Counted from the stretch's first letter, positions 7,475 through 16,241 are shown. The stretch: 29,256 nucleotides of DNA from JBDHTS01 sp039808845 (GCA_039808845.1 JBDHTS010000025.1:1-29256), one strand, 5' to 3'. The notes: generated from the sequence alone by a model not told the origin. Program-made: numbers and translations.

Positions 7475-7932
7475 TCAGCGCCTCGCGGCGCGGGCGAGGA
7501 AGCGGTCGAGCTGGTCGGCGAATTTCTGGCGGTCCTTCTGGCTGAAGGCGGCGGGTCCGCCGGTCTCCATGCCGCTGCCGCGCAAAGAATCCATGAAATC
7601 GCGCATGCCGAGCACCTGGCCGATATTCGAGGAATCATAGAGTTCGCCGCGCGGGTTCAGCGCGACCGCGCCCTTTTTCACCGCCTGCGCCGCCAGCGGG
7701 ATATCGGCGGTGATAATCAGATCGCCGGGCGCGCAGAGTTCGACGATTTTCGCGTCCGCCACGTCCGATCCCTGTTCGACCTGGATGATGGTGATCAACG
7801 GAGACGACGGCACCGCCATCCATTGGTTGGCGACCAGGATAGGATCAGTTCGACCCGCGCCCGCTCCGCCGCGCGGAACAGGATTTCCTTGATCGCCCGC
7901 GGGCAGGCATCGGCGTCGATGTAAAGTTTCAT
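7475..7932 (-). pseudogene. yaiI: YaiI/YqxD (DUF188) gene with a 5-bp frameshift duplication
   Basis: The reverse strand from the ATG at 7930-7932 reads MKLYIDADACPRAIKEILFR, the conserved N-terminus of the YaiI/YqxD PIN-like family. The rest (SPLITIIQVEQGSDVADAK, ITADIPLAAQAV, RDFMDSLRGSGMETGGP) is in another frame from about 7840 on. The break coincides with a tandem AGGATAGGAT on the + strand (7836-7845). Removing one 5-base copy restores a continuous 150-residue protein of normal family length, with LILVANQWMAVP across the junction. A restart at ATG 7819 would give 114 residues lacking the conserved Asp-rich N-terminus. The mutation may be recent, or it may be a sequencing artefact. Confidence 0.85.
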
Positions 7933-7978
7933 GAATCGGTTATATCAATCCCCCGCCCGTTTGTGATAGGAAATCCGG

Positions 7979-8362
7979 ATGACCCATCACGAACTGATCG
8001 AAAAGGCGCGGAGCGTTTTGAACCCGCGCAAACTGTCCTCCTTCGGCGCGGAGGCAGGCGGTGTCGGATGCGCGTTGATCACAGACCAAGGCAATGTCTA
8101 CACTGGCGTCTGCATTGAACAGTGTTCGAGCCTGTCCCTGTGCGCCGAGCATGTGGCGATCGGCGCCATGATCACGGCGGGGGAAACCCGGATCAAAACC
8201 ATCGTCGCCGTGAACTGGGACGGAACGGTCCTGCCACCCTGCGGCATCTGCCGCGAAATGATCATCATGGTGGATGACGGGAACGGGGAGGCGGAGGTGA
8301 TTTTGAAGGACAAGGTAGTGACGGCGAAGGCGTTGTTGCCGGAGCATTGGTGCGCGCATTAG
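7979..8362 (+). CDS. Cytidine-deaminase-like zinc hydrolase
   Basis: A 127-residue protein of the cytidine deaminase superfamily. The zinc and catalytic motifs are present: CAEHVAI (Cys ligand and catalytic Glu) and PPCGICREMI (the PCxxC ligand pair). The length fits the small tetrameric deaminases. The N-terminal substrate segment differs from standard Cdd, and the closest feel is the blasticidin-deaminase-like subgroup, so the substrate is uncertain. AGGA at 7968-7971 lies 7 bases before ATG. The gene sits right at the left edge of the AT-rich island. Confidence 0.8.
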   Translation: MTHHELIEKARSVLNPRKLSSFGAEAGGVGCALITDQGNVYTGVCIEQCSSLSLCAEHVAIGAMITAGETRIKTIVAVNWDGTVLPPCGICREMIIMVDDGNGEAEVILKDKVVTAKALLPEHWCAH

Positions 8363-8375
8363 TTTGAGGATTGAT

Positions 8376-8975
8376 ATGAGAAAAATATTTTTAATATTAT
8401 TTTTAATCTGCTCATCAATGCCAGCAATGGCTGAAACGGATAAATGGGTTACGCCAGATAGATTAATACGTAGAACATGTCCTAGTGTTCATTGTGGCAA
8501 TGTTGGATCATTGTTCTTTCGAGAAAAAGCAACCGTTTATGAGCAAAAAGATGGATGGTCTCGAATTACAAAATCTTATGATGCATCCTGTGTTAACGGT
8601 TTGAGTGAATATGTCGACAACGGTAATGCCGCTTGCGTTAAAGAAAACGGAATTGTTGATGGCCAATTTTCGGAATGGGTTTCAACAAAATTTTTAAGCG
8701 AAACACGCCCGGCTGATCCCAGTGCTAATGCAGCGGGAGATTATGCTCTGATTAAAGGTTCGGATGATTTCCGCATATATAAAGATGTTTTTGTTCAGGC
8801 TGCATTAAAACTTATTTCGTCAGGTCAATGTACTGCTGCAGATTTTCAGGAAATGGGGGGATGGGTGAAATCGGCAAATCATATCGATAGCCCTATCTAC
8901 TTCGCCTATTGTGGAGGCATGACGCAAGCGAACAGAATTTATTTAAATGCTGCTACAGCCGATACGTTCAAATAA
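8376..8975 (+). CDS. Exported SH3b-like protein, AT-rich
   Basis: A 199-residue predicted secreted protein. A signal peptide (MRKIFLILFLICSSMPAMA) is followed by a bacterial SH3-like segment (about residues 25-110): TCPSVHCGNVGSLFFREKA, then VYEQKDGWSRI, and later EWVSTKFL. The C-terminal half (about 115-199) is unrecognised. Several cysteines suggest disulfides. TGAGGA at 8365-8370 is 5 bases before ATG 8376, so the TTG at 8364 is not used. Base composition is far more AT-rich than the genes to its left, which points to acquisition. It converges on the next gene with 4 bases between stops. Confidence 0.75.
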   Translation: MRKIFLILFLICSSMPAMAETDKWVTPDRLIRRTCPSVHCGNVGSLFFREKATVYEQKDGWSRITKSYDASCVNGLSEYVDNGNAACVKENGIVDGQFSEWVSTKFLSETRPADPSANAAGDYALIKGSDDFRIYKDVFVQAALKLISSGQCTAADFQEMGGWVKSANHIDSPIYFAYCGGMTQANRIYLNAATADTFK

Positions 8976-8979
8976 ATTT

Positions 8980-9912
8980 TTAGGCGTTCTGGAGTTCGTT
9001 TTTTACATCTAGTATATATTTATAAGGCAATAGCCTTTCAGGCAGCTTTTTTCCAAAAAGCTCAGTTGATGATGAAATTTTGATGCCCTTCCCAATAGCA
9101 GCAACTCCTCCCGCTATTGCGGTGTGTGCCAGTGAAGCACCAGCAGCAACGGCTAAACCAGCCAGTCCCGCAGCTTCAACAGCTCCAGTCCAGTTGATTT
9201 CAAATTTCAAACCTTTTAGATTCTTAATTACGAAGCTCTCAGAGGACGCTTTGGTAAGGTCCAAAATCGCTAAATCAACCTTGTTAAAAGCAATCGCTTT
9301 AGCAGCTTCTAAGTCAGGTAACTGCGCTAACTTTGCATACATGTCATCCAATTCACTACGCAGTGCCTTAAGCTCTGCGTCACGCTTTTCTTTAAAATTT
9401 AAAATGACATCAAAAGTTACAGAAGCATCAGGCCTTGGTAAGCGATTAGTTATTTCGACCATAAGTGATCTTCCATTAAAGATAGAAGATTGAGGTTCAG
9501 CTACCGTTTCGCTGTTTTTCAAATATGACCAAAGAATTTCCTTATCTTTAGACAATTTATAAAAAACATCGACTGGCGCTTGATTAATGATCGTTACGGC
9601 ATCAAGAGGTTCTCCATTTATAACTATGCCTCCTGCAATCAACTGTCCCCCTTCACCAAAAAATTGACCGATGATAGTGCCGCCTAATCCACAATCAATA
9701 AATTGCCGAGATAAAATACTTTCTTTAGCAAGAGTTTCATAAGGTTCTGGCAGAATAACGCTAGCTATAGCAGTATCCGGAATTTCTATCTTATCCCAAT
9801 AAACCAAGGCGGAACGAACGATATCATCATTAATCGCAATACTTTTTACATTATGCCCTTGGTTATCGTTATAAGCGTTTACAACGCCAGCTAGGACTAC
9901 TCCCCTTTTCAT
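8980..9912 (-). CDS. Hypothetical AT-rich protein downstream of guaA
   Basis: A 310-residue protein I do not recognise. The N-terminus (MKRGVVLAGVVNAYND) has no signal peptide. Residues 1-160 look like mixed alpha/beta. About 170-210 is highly charged and probably coiled coil (EKRDAELKALRSELDDMYA). About 240-275 is an Ala/Gly-rich hydrophobic stretch (AAGLAGLAVAAGASLAHTAI) that could insert in or lie on a membrane. The start is 3 bases after the guaA stop, so it may be co-translated with guaA, yet its AT-rich composition marks it as foreign. It may be an accessory or defence-type protein; this is speculation from context. Confidence 0.7.
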   Translation of the reverse strand: MKRGVVLAGVVNAYNDNQGHNVKSIAINDDIVRSALVYWDKIEIPDTAIASVILPEPYETLAKESILSRQFIDCGLGGTIIGQFFGEGGQLIAGGIVINGEPLDAVTIINQAPVDVFYKLSKDKEILWSYLKNSETVAEPQSSIFNGRSLMVEITNRLPRPDASVTFDVILNFKEKRDAELKALRSELDDMYAKLAQLPDLEAAKAIAFNKVDLAILDLTKASSESFVIKNLKGLKFEINWTGAVEAAGLAGLAVAAGASLAHTAIAGGVAAIGKGIKISSSTELFGKKLPERLLPYKYILDVKNELQNA

Positions 9913-9915
9913 TTC

Positions 9916-11514
9916 TCATTCCCACTCAATCGTCCCCGGCGGCTTGCTGGTAATGTCGTAAACCACGCGGTTGATCCCGCGCACTTCGTTGATGATGCGG
10001 GTGGCGACGCGGCTTAAAAATTCGTGGTCGAAATGGTAGTAGTCGGCGGTCATGCCGTCGGTACTGGTCACCGCGCGCAGCGCGCAGACATGGTCGTAGC
10101 TGCGGCCGTCGCCCATCACGCCGACGGTCTTGACGGGGAGGAGCACGGCGAAGGCCTGCCAGATCGCGTCATATAACCCTGCGTTGCGGATTTCCTCGAG
10201 ATATACGGCGTCGGCCTTGCGGAGGATCGACAGTTTTTCCGCCGTGATCTCGCCGGGGATGCGGATGGCGAGGCCCGGCCCCGGGAAGGGGTGGCGCTTC
10301 ACGAAATCGGGGTGCATGCCGAGCTCGACGCCGAGCGCGCGCACTTCGTCCTTGAACAGTTCGCGCAATGGCTCCACCAGTTTCAGCTGCATCTTTTCCG
10401 GCAGGCCGCCGACATTGTGGTGGCTCTTGATCGTCACCGACGGGCCGCCGGTGAAGCTGACCGATTCGATCACGTCGGGGTAGAGAGTCCCTTGCGCCAG
10501 ATATTCGACGCGGCCGACCTTGCGCGCCTGTTCCTCGAACACGTCGATAAATAAGGCGCCGATGGCCTTGCGCTTCATTTCGGGGTCGGACACGCCCTGG
10601 AGCGCGCCGAGGAATTTGGCGCTGGCGTCCTCATGGATCAGGGGGATGTTGTAATGGTTGCGGAACAGATCGACCACCTGTTCGCTCTCTCCAGAGCGCA
10701 TCAGGCCGGTATCGACATAGATGCAGGTCAGCTGGTCGCCCAGCGCCTCGTGCAGCAGCACGGCGGTGACGGAGGAATCCACGCCGCCGGACAGGCCGCA
10801 GATGACGCGGCCCTTGCCGACTTGCTTCCTGATCTTCTCGATCGCCTCGGCGCGGAAGGCGGCCATGGTCCAGTCGCCCGAACAGCCGCAGATGGCGTGG
10901 GTGAAGTTTTTATACAGCTGCGCACCGTGGGGGGTGTGCATCACCTCCGGATGGAACTGCACGCCGTAGAAGCGGCGCTTTTCGTCCGCGATAAACGCGT
11001 AGGGCGCGCCGTGCGACTTGCCAATCACGCGGAAGCCCTCGGGCAGTTTCGTCACGCGGTCGCCGTGGCTCATCCATACCTGTTCGTGGCCGCCCTTGGT
11101 CCAGACGCCGTCGAAATCCGTATCCTCCACCATATCGACATAGGCGCGGCCGAACTCCCGCCCGTTGCCGGACGCGTCGCCGGGCTCCACCTTGCCGCCC
11201 AGCTGTTCCACCATCGTCTGCTGGCCGTAGCAGATGCCGAGCACGGGGATGTTCATCGCGAACACGCATTCCGGCGCGCGGGGGCTGTCTTCCTCCGTCA
11301 CGCTGGCCGGGCCGCCGGACAGGACGATGCCCTTCGGGGCGTAGGCGCGGATGCGTTTCTCATCCGCCTGGTTGAAGGGCCAGATCTCGCAGTACACGCC
11401 CGATTCCCGGATGCGCCGCGCGATCAGCTGCGTCACCTGGCTGCCGAAATCGAGGATCAGGATGCGGTCATGGGCCTGGGGGATAGGGGAAGGGGTTTGC
11501 GCGGTCTGCGGCAT
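9916..11514 (-). CDS. guaA: GMP synthase (glutamine-hydrolysing)
   Basis: GMP synthase converts XMP to GMP using ATP and glutamine. The 532-residue protein is full length. The class I amidotransferase domain comes first (about residues 15-205), with nucleophile Cys95 in GICYGQQ and the His/Glu pair in GVQFHPEV (about 188-190). The ATP pyrophosphatase domain follows, with the SGGVDSS loop at about 242-248, and then the dimerisation domain ending in TSKPPGTIEWE. The frame extends further upstream, but ATG 11514 has AGGA about 8 bases before it. In alphaproteobacteria guaA often stands alone or near guaB; here a foreign-looking gene follows 3 bases downstream. Confidence 0.97.
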   Translation of the reverse strand: MPQTAQTPSPIPQAHDRILILDFGSQVTQLIARRIRESGVYCEIWPFNQADEKRIRAYAPKGIVLSGGPASVTEEDSPRAPECVFAMNIPVLGICYGQQTMVEQLGGKVEPGDASGNGREFGRAYVDMVEDTDFDGVWTKGGHEQVWMSHGDRVTKLPEGFRVIGKSHGAPYAFIADEKRRFYGVQFHPEVMHTPHGAQLYKNFTHAICGCSGDWTMAAFRAEAIEKIRKQVGKGRVICGLSGGVDSSVTAVLLHEALGDQLTCIYVDTGLMRSGESEQVVDLFRNHYNIPLIHEDASAKFLGALQGVSDPEMKRKAIGALFIDVFEEQARKVGRVEYLAQGTLYPDVIESVSFTGGPSVTIKSHHNVGGLPEKMQLKLVEPLRELFKDEVRALGVELGMHPDFVKRHPFPGPGLAIRIPGEITAEKLSILRKADAVYLEEIRNAGLYDAIWQAFAVLLPVKTVGVMGDGRSYDHVCALRAVTSTDGMTADYYHFDHEFLSRVATRIINEVRGINRVVYDITSKPPGTIEWE

Positions 11515-11744
11515 CGGGCAATCCTGGGCTTTTCCGTGGAACATGGCGTACTTTAAACGAAGGCGGCGGAAATTCAAGGGTTTAGAATGCTTGCGGCTTT
11601 AGATCTTAGAAGAAAAATACGCAAGAAGGTCGGAGATTAAGAGGAATTTTTAGTGATGAATGGAATTCCATATCTCACTTTTATCTTGCAAAAAGAAAAC
11701 GAAGTTTTCTATTATTTTCATAAGTTAATGGGGATTTTTGGGGC

Positions 11745-12293
11745 ATGTCTGACTATTACTTCCTGGTGCTGAAATATGATCTGGAAACACTTGATATAAT
11801 TAAGGCGGATGTCCGTGCCGGAGAGAGCTTGGCCGTGGCTGTAAATGGAATGGCTCTTAGATCCAACCGAATTCCTTCGAATGATACAGATTCTGAATTC
11901 CCTGTTCCTGAGCCTATCGTCATCAACGGTGCGCCAGTTGGCCATGTCATCGGCCGATATTATGATGGTTTTGCGCCTGGCCTGCAGCTAAGGCCCATAC
12001 CCATGCCGCCGCAGACCATGGGTTTTTGTGTCAATGGCGATCGAATGGAAACACTGGGTTCGCTTAAAGGAAGACAGATCGTTGCAACGATACGGTCTTT
12101 TCATATAGATCCGGACCGTGATCCATCTACAGCTCTCCATGCAGTGTTTAACAACTGTACGGATGAACCTTTTGCGCTTTGCATTGTCAAAACAAGTCCG
12201 TTTCGTTGTGAAGATGGCGCCACCTTCGAGCTAAACAGAGGCCACCTCTATAATATTCCGCCCAATTATCGCAGTCTGCGCAGCCCATCCTGA
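11745..12293 (+). CDS. Hypothetical protein
   Basis: A 182-residue soluble protein that I cannot assign. It has a mixed beta-rich composition, with no signal peptide or transmembrane segment. Notable segments are PEPIVINGAPVGHVIGRYYDG and a C-terminal part with three cysteines (NNCTDEPFALC and FRC). Coding is less GC-rich than its right neighbour. The 230-base gap to guaA holds an AT-rich stretch with a 12-base palindrome (11660-11671) but no convincing promoter. G-rich bases just before ATG 11745 are the only ribosome-binding hint. Confidence 0.6.
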   Translation: MSDYYFLVLKYDLETLDIIKADVRAGESLAVAVNGMALRSNRIPSNDTDSEFPVPEPIVINGAPVGHVIGRYYDGFAPGLQLRPIPMPPQTMGFCVNGDRMETLGSLKGRQIVATIRSFHIDPDRDPSTALHAVFNNCTDEPFALCIVKTSPFRCEDGATFELNRGHLYNIPPNYRSLRSPS

Positions 12294-12377
12294 TGTTCAT
12301 TGAATATTTTCTTGTTTGACGCGCGCCGCTTCCGGCATACTTCAACTCAATAGCATCGATCAGGGATGAGGCCGCCC

Positions 12378-14138
12378 ATGTCCGACAGCGATCTCCGGGA
12401 TTTCAAGGCGGCGCTGCAGGCGCTGGAAGCCGCGCCGGCAGGCCCGGGGCGGAAGCGTCTCGGCCTGCTCCGCCGCACCCTTACCCTCGCCATGAAATGC
12501 GCCGCCGCCAATACGGACGACGCGGATGTATGGCGCATGCTGGGCGAGATCGAGCTGATGCGGCACGAACGCTATCGCCGCCGCAGCGCGGGCAGCGCGA
12601 ACGGCCAGGCGCAGAAATGGCAGTCCCGCGTCTCCGCCAGCTTCGACCGCGCCTCGGATTATCTGGGCCGCGCCTTCCTCGCGGGCGACGAAAGCGCGCG
12701 CTCGTATCTCAGCTATCTGTACGCCAGCCATGCGGGCAACACCGCGCCGAAACCGGCACAGGCGGACGGCGCGTCCGGTTTCGTCGACCCGTTCGCGGAA
12801 GAGGATATGTCCTTCCGCGCGATGGCGGATGCTTTCCGCAAATCGGGCCGCGACGATCTGCGTCTGACCGCGCTGCGCAAGGCCGGGCGGCGCGGGCATG
12901 TCTGGGCGCTGGTCGATCTGGCGGCGGAGTTTCATCAGGGGAATGCCGGAGAACAGAAGGAGGCGGTCGGGCTGTTGCGCGATGCGCTGCTGCTCTGCCA
13001 TACGAACAAGAAAACCGATCCGAAGCTGCTGGCGCGGACACAGTATCTTATGGGCGTCTGCGAATACCACGGGCTGGGCGGCATTCCGGCGAACCGCGAT
13101 TCCGGCCTGCTGCTGATCGTCGAGGCCATGAATGATTGCCCGGAGGCAGATGCCTGGCTGAAAGCCCATGCGCATGAATTCATCTCTCCGCGCCGTTACG
13201 CGCCGCCGGAGGATTCTCCGTTGCGGTTCTTTGCGAAATCCTATCCGCGCAACAAGGGGGAAGACGTACAGACACCGGAAGATATGACAGAGGCAGAGAT
13301 CCTCGCGCCGCTCGACGCGCTGGTCGGCCTTGCCGCGTTCAAGGAGGATATCGGGCGGCTGATCCATCTCGCGCGGCTGCAGAAACTGCGCGAGGCGAAC
13401 GGGCTGAGGCCCATTCCCCTGTCGCTGCACATGGCGTTCCTGGGGGATCCCGGGACGGGCAAGACCATGGCCGCGCGGCTGGTCGGCCAGGTGTTCCGGG
13501 CGGCGGGCCTTTTGAAGAAGGGCCATCTGGTGGAAGTGGACCGCAGCATGCTGGTGGGCGAATATATCGGCCAGACGGAAAAGCTGACCCGCGCCAAGCT
13601 GAACGAGGCGCTGGGCGGCGTGCTGTTCATCGACGAGGCGTACGCGCTGGGCAATACGGATTCCAGCCGCGATTACGGCCGCTACGCGCTCGATGCGATC
13701 CTGAAATTCATGGAAGACAGGCGCGACGAGCTGATGATCATCATGGCAGGCTATCCCGGCCCGATGAAACAGCTGTTCGCGGGCAATCCCGGCATACGGT
13801 CGCGCTTCACGCACCAGTACGAATTTCCTGCCATCGGCGCGGCGGAGGCGGCGGAAATCTTCCGCGAGTTCGCGGCGGAATACCAGTACAGCTTCGCCGA
13901 CGGCGTGGAGGCGGAAATCGAACGGCACATGGCGCAGGCCCTCCGCCAGGGCGGTCTTTTCAACACGAACGGGCGAGGCGTACGCACACTGTTCGAACAG
14001 ATGATTGCGCGCCAGGCCCGGCGCGTGGTCCACAATCGCCTTCATCAGAAGGCAGAGATCGTCCGCCTGACTCTGGAAGACCTGCCGTGGGAGACCGGGC
14101 GGGCGCGGCTGCAGGTCGTGAAGACGGATGAAGCATAG
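12378..14138 (+). CDS. CbbX/SpoVK-type AAA+ ATPase with helical-repeat N-terminus
   Basis: A 586-residue protein. The N-terminal half (about 1-285) is helical, Ala/Leu/Arg-rich, and looks like Sel1/TPR-type repeats (RAFLAGDESARSYLSYLYAS, KAGRRGHVWALVDLAAEFHQ). The C-terminal half is a CbbX/SpoVK/EccA-type AAA+ module: Walker A GDPGTGKT at about 356-363, pore-type segment YIGQTEKLT, Walker B VLFIDEAYAL, and arginine finger region NPGIRSRF. CbbX relatives are Rubisco activases and EccA is a type VII secretion ATPase; neither partner is visible here, so the client is unknown. GAGG lies 6 bases before ATG 12378, preferred over ATG 12366. It overlaps creA by 11 bases, implying coupled expression. 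Confidence 0.85.
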   Translation: MSDSDLRDFKAALQALEAAPAGPGRKRLGLLRRTLTLAMKCAAANTDDADVWRMLGEIELMRHERYRRRSAGSANGQAQKWQSRVSASFDRASDYLGRAFLAGDESARSYLSYLYASHAGNTAPKPAQADGASGFVDPFAEEDMSFRAMADAFRKSGRDDLRLTALRKAGRRGHVWALVDLAAEFHQGNAGEQKEAVGLLRDALLLCHTNKKTDPKLLARTQYLMGVCEYHGLGGIPANRDSGLLLIVEAMNDCPEADAWLKAHAHEFISPRRYAPPEDSPLRFFAKSYPRNKGEDVQTPEDMTEAEILAPLDALVGLAAFKEDIGRLIHLARLQKLREANGLRPIPLSLHMAFLGDPGTGKTMAARLVGQVFRAAGLLKKGHLVEVDRSMLVGEYIGQTEKLTRAKLNEALGGVLFIDEAYALGNTDSSRDYGRYALDAILKFMEDRRDELMIIMAGYPGPMKQLFAGNPGIRSRFTHQYEFPAIGAAEAAEIFREFAAEYQYSFADGVEAEIERHMAQALRQGGLFNTNGRGVRTLFEQMIARQARRVVHNRLHQKAEIVRLTLEDLPWETGRARLQVVKTDEA

Positions 14139-14640
14139 GATGCGGCGTCTTCTCCTTGTTCTTCTGCTCTTGGTCTGTCCCGTCACCGCGCGGGCCAATG
14201 ACGGCCGTCCGGTCGGCGAGGTCAGCACGGTGTTCAAGCTGATCGGCCCCAACCACAAGATCAAGATCGCTGCCTTCGAGGATCCGAAGATCAAGGGAAT
14301 CACCTGTTATGTCAGCCGCCCGGTGACCGGCGGCATCAAGGGTGCGTTCGGCGTGGCCGAAGACCGGTCGGAAGCGGGAATTGCCTGCCGCCAGACCGGG
14401 CCGGTTTCGTTCCTGGAACCGATCCGGAAAGGAATCAAGGGCGAGGAAGTGTTCAACGAACGCCGTTCCCTGATCTTCAAGGAACTGCACGTCACCCGGT
14501 TTTACGACGAGGCCAACGGCACGCTGGTCTACCTGACCTGGAGCGACCGGGTGATCGAGGGCTCCGCCCAGAATGCGGTTTCGGCGGTTACGCCCGCGGT
14601 TTGGAACGGCATCGCGCCGGAGCCGATAAAGCTGAAATAA
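14128..14640 (+). CDS. creA: CreA family periplasmic protein
   Basis: A 170-residue CreA-like protein with a cleavable signal peptide (about 1-24, ending ARA). The family core is intact: VSTVFKLIGPNHKIKIAAFEDP, KGITCYVSRPVTGGIKG, AGIACRQTGPV, VTRFYDEANGTLVYLTWSDR. CreA proteins are common in proteobacteria but have no established function. The ATG at 14128 lies inside the 3' end of the AAA+ gene; ATG 14140 is an alternative that gives a shorter signal peptide. The overlap suggests one transcript with the ATPase. Confidence 0.9.
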   Translation: MKHRMRRLLLVLLLLVCPVTARANDGRPVGEVSTVFKLIGPNHKIKIAAFEDPKIKGITCYVSRPVTGGIKGAFGVAEDRSEAGIACRQTGPVSFLEPIRKGIKGEEVFNERRSLIFKELHVTRFYDEANGTLVYLTWSDRVIEGSAQNAVSAVTPAVWNGIAPEPIKLK

Positions 14641-14776
14641 GTCAATCCCTTCAAAGATATCATGCCGCTCCGCACAATAGAATGTTGCGGGAAGAATCCG
14701 TGAATTTATTGACATAAATTACCGTTATGATTTAAGCAGTTAGAGGGATATAAAATAAGAAAAAACTTATAAAATA

Positions 14777-16201
14777 ATGTTCACAAGACGGTTGATTGTA
14801 CAAAGCCTGGCGGCGGCCTTCGCTTATGCGTCGGAAGCGCTTCCGGCCTTTGCGAAAAATTTTGATAAGGCGGCCTTTGTCGCCCCTCCTTCGGACATCG
14901 GCGATAAAGATCTGGTATCGGAAGCTCAGCGTGCCGCAACCATGCTGTTCTGGGAATGTGGCCACCCTGTCAGCGGAATGATCGGCGACAGGATGGGGTT
15001 CAAGCCCATAGGCGCACCCGGAGGCGATGGCAATCGGGATGTCGTCACCGGTGCGACAGGTTTCGGCATCATAGCGTTGCTTGGCTCAGTCGATGAAGGC
15101 TGGTTAAACCGGGATCAAGTCCTCCAGCGTGTGCAGCAGATCGTCAGTTTCCTGAAAACGGCGGAGACATGGCACGGCATGTTTCCGCATCAGATGAATG
15201 GCACTACCGGAAAAATTGTGCCGTTCGACGGTCCTGACGATACAGGCGGCGATGTGGTGGAAACGGCCTTCCTGATGATGGGGCTATTGAGCGCTCGAGA
15301 GTTTTTCGACCGTAGTACGCCAGCAGAAAAGGCGCTGCGAGATGATATCAACCAGCTTTGGGAAGCGGTGGACTGGACGCATTATGTGCGCTTTCAGTAC
15401 GATCGTGAGCATTTGTTCTGGCGATTGAGTCTGGAACTGGAAAATAAACTCAAAGCCAATCCCTATTTAGGGGTGGCCCATGTCAGCGCGGCAGAGGCGA
15501 CAGCGGCTTTGTGGATGGCGGCCATGTCGCCCACGCATCGGATTTCACCGGAGCTGGTGCAAGACAGCTTGGATAAAGCCGATCAATTCAGAAACGGGGA
15601 AGAGTTTTACGGTCGGCAGATGATTCTTGGCCCGTCTGGAGGAGGAGATCTCTTCTATATGGCTTACATCGCGACGGCCTTCGATTTAAAAAATTTCCGA
15701 TACAAGGAAATCGATTTCGGCAAGCATATGAGCAATCATGCGTCTATAAACGCGGCATACAGCCGTCAGCGCGGATATAATCCTGTAGGATTTGCGCTTT
15801 CGGCTTCCGACGGAAGGCCCGGAAGAGGGTACAGGCCAAGAGCAATTTTTAATGATGACGGCACGCTCAATCCGCCGATGGCCATGGCATATTATCCAGT
15901 GGCAGAAAAAGAGAGCATAAGAGCCTTGCGCTATCTCTATGATCGGAAAGAGCAGGGATTGTGGGGACGCTACGGTCCGGTCAGTGCTTTCAGCGATGGG
16001 ACAAGAACAAGGAAAGCTTGGAAGTCGGGCACTATAGTAACAATGGATATATTGGCTGCAGCTGCAAATCTTGCCGGAATGAGACAACGACCCTTTATGA
16101 ATGCGCCCGAACTACAGAGGTTGATTCCATGCGGTATTCAAAGCCCATACATTAAAGAACCGGAATCACAACTGATTGCCAGCGCAGCGCCGAGTCCCTA
16201 G
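14777..16201 (+). CDS. Exported glucoamylase-family (PF10091/GH144-like) protein
   Basis: A 474-residue protein. The N-terminus MFTRRLIVQSLAAAFAYASE has a twin arginine followed by a hydrophobic stretch and an AFA cleavage site, so Tat export is possible though the motif is imperfect. The body matches the glucoamylase-like family that includes GH144 beta-1,2-glucanases: TGATGFGIIALLGSVDEGW, GMFPHQMNGTTGK, DVVETAFLMMGLLSAREFF, then SDGRPGRGYRP and GLWGRYGPVSAFS. The likely substrate is a beta-glucan, perhaps periplasmic or capsular; this is inferred. Composition is less GC-rich than neighbours. No clear Shine-Dalgarno sequence precedes ATG; TTGACA at 14709-14714 may belong to a promoter. Confidence 0.78.
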   Translation: MFTRRLIVQSLAAAFAYASEALPAFAKNFDKAAFVAPPSDIGDKDLVSEAQRAATMLFWECGHPVSGMIGDRMGFKPIGAPGGDGNRDVVTGATGFGIIALLGSVDEGWLNRDQVLQRVQQIVSFLKTAETWHGMFPHQMNGTTGKIVPFDGPDDTGGDVVETAFLMMGLLSAREFFDRSTPAEKALRDDINQLWEAVDWTHYVRFQYDREHLFWRLSLELENKLKANPYLGVAHVSAAEATAALWMAAMSPTHRISPELVQDSLDKADQFRNGEEFYGRQMILGPSGGGDLFYMAYIATAFDLKNFRYKEIDFGKHMSNHASINAAYSRQRGYNPVGFALSASDGRPGRGYRPRAIFNDDGTLNPPMAMAYYPVAEKESIRALRYLYDRKEQGLWGRYGPVSAFSDGTRTRKAWKSGTIVTMDILAAAANLAGMRQRPFMNAPELQRLIPCGIQSPYIKEPESQLIASAAPSP

Positions 16202-16241
16202 AGGTTTTTCCCAGATCATTCTTGCCTTCATAGTGCAAACC

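Noticed and set aside
10633..11556. A 307-codon open frame on the + strand, antisense to guaA
   Set aside because: Its His/Ala/Gly/Arg-rich translation is typical of an antisense frame in GC-rich coding DNA, and guaA on the other strand is unmistakable.
11660..11671. ATGGAATTCCAT palindrome as an operator
   Set aside because: A single 12-base palindrome in AT-rich DNA with no second copy or matching regulator; chance is likely.
12360..14303. A 647-codon open frame on the - strand, antisense to the AAA+ ATPase and creA
   Set aside because: The translation is Arg/Gln/His-rich without motifs, while the + strand carries intact Walker A, Walker B and CreA blocks.
14709..14754. Promoter for the glucoamylase-family gene (TTGACA 14709-14714)
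   Set aside because: No -10 hexamer at acceptable spacing; the TATGAT is 11 bases away and the TATAAA is too far.
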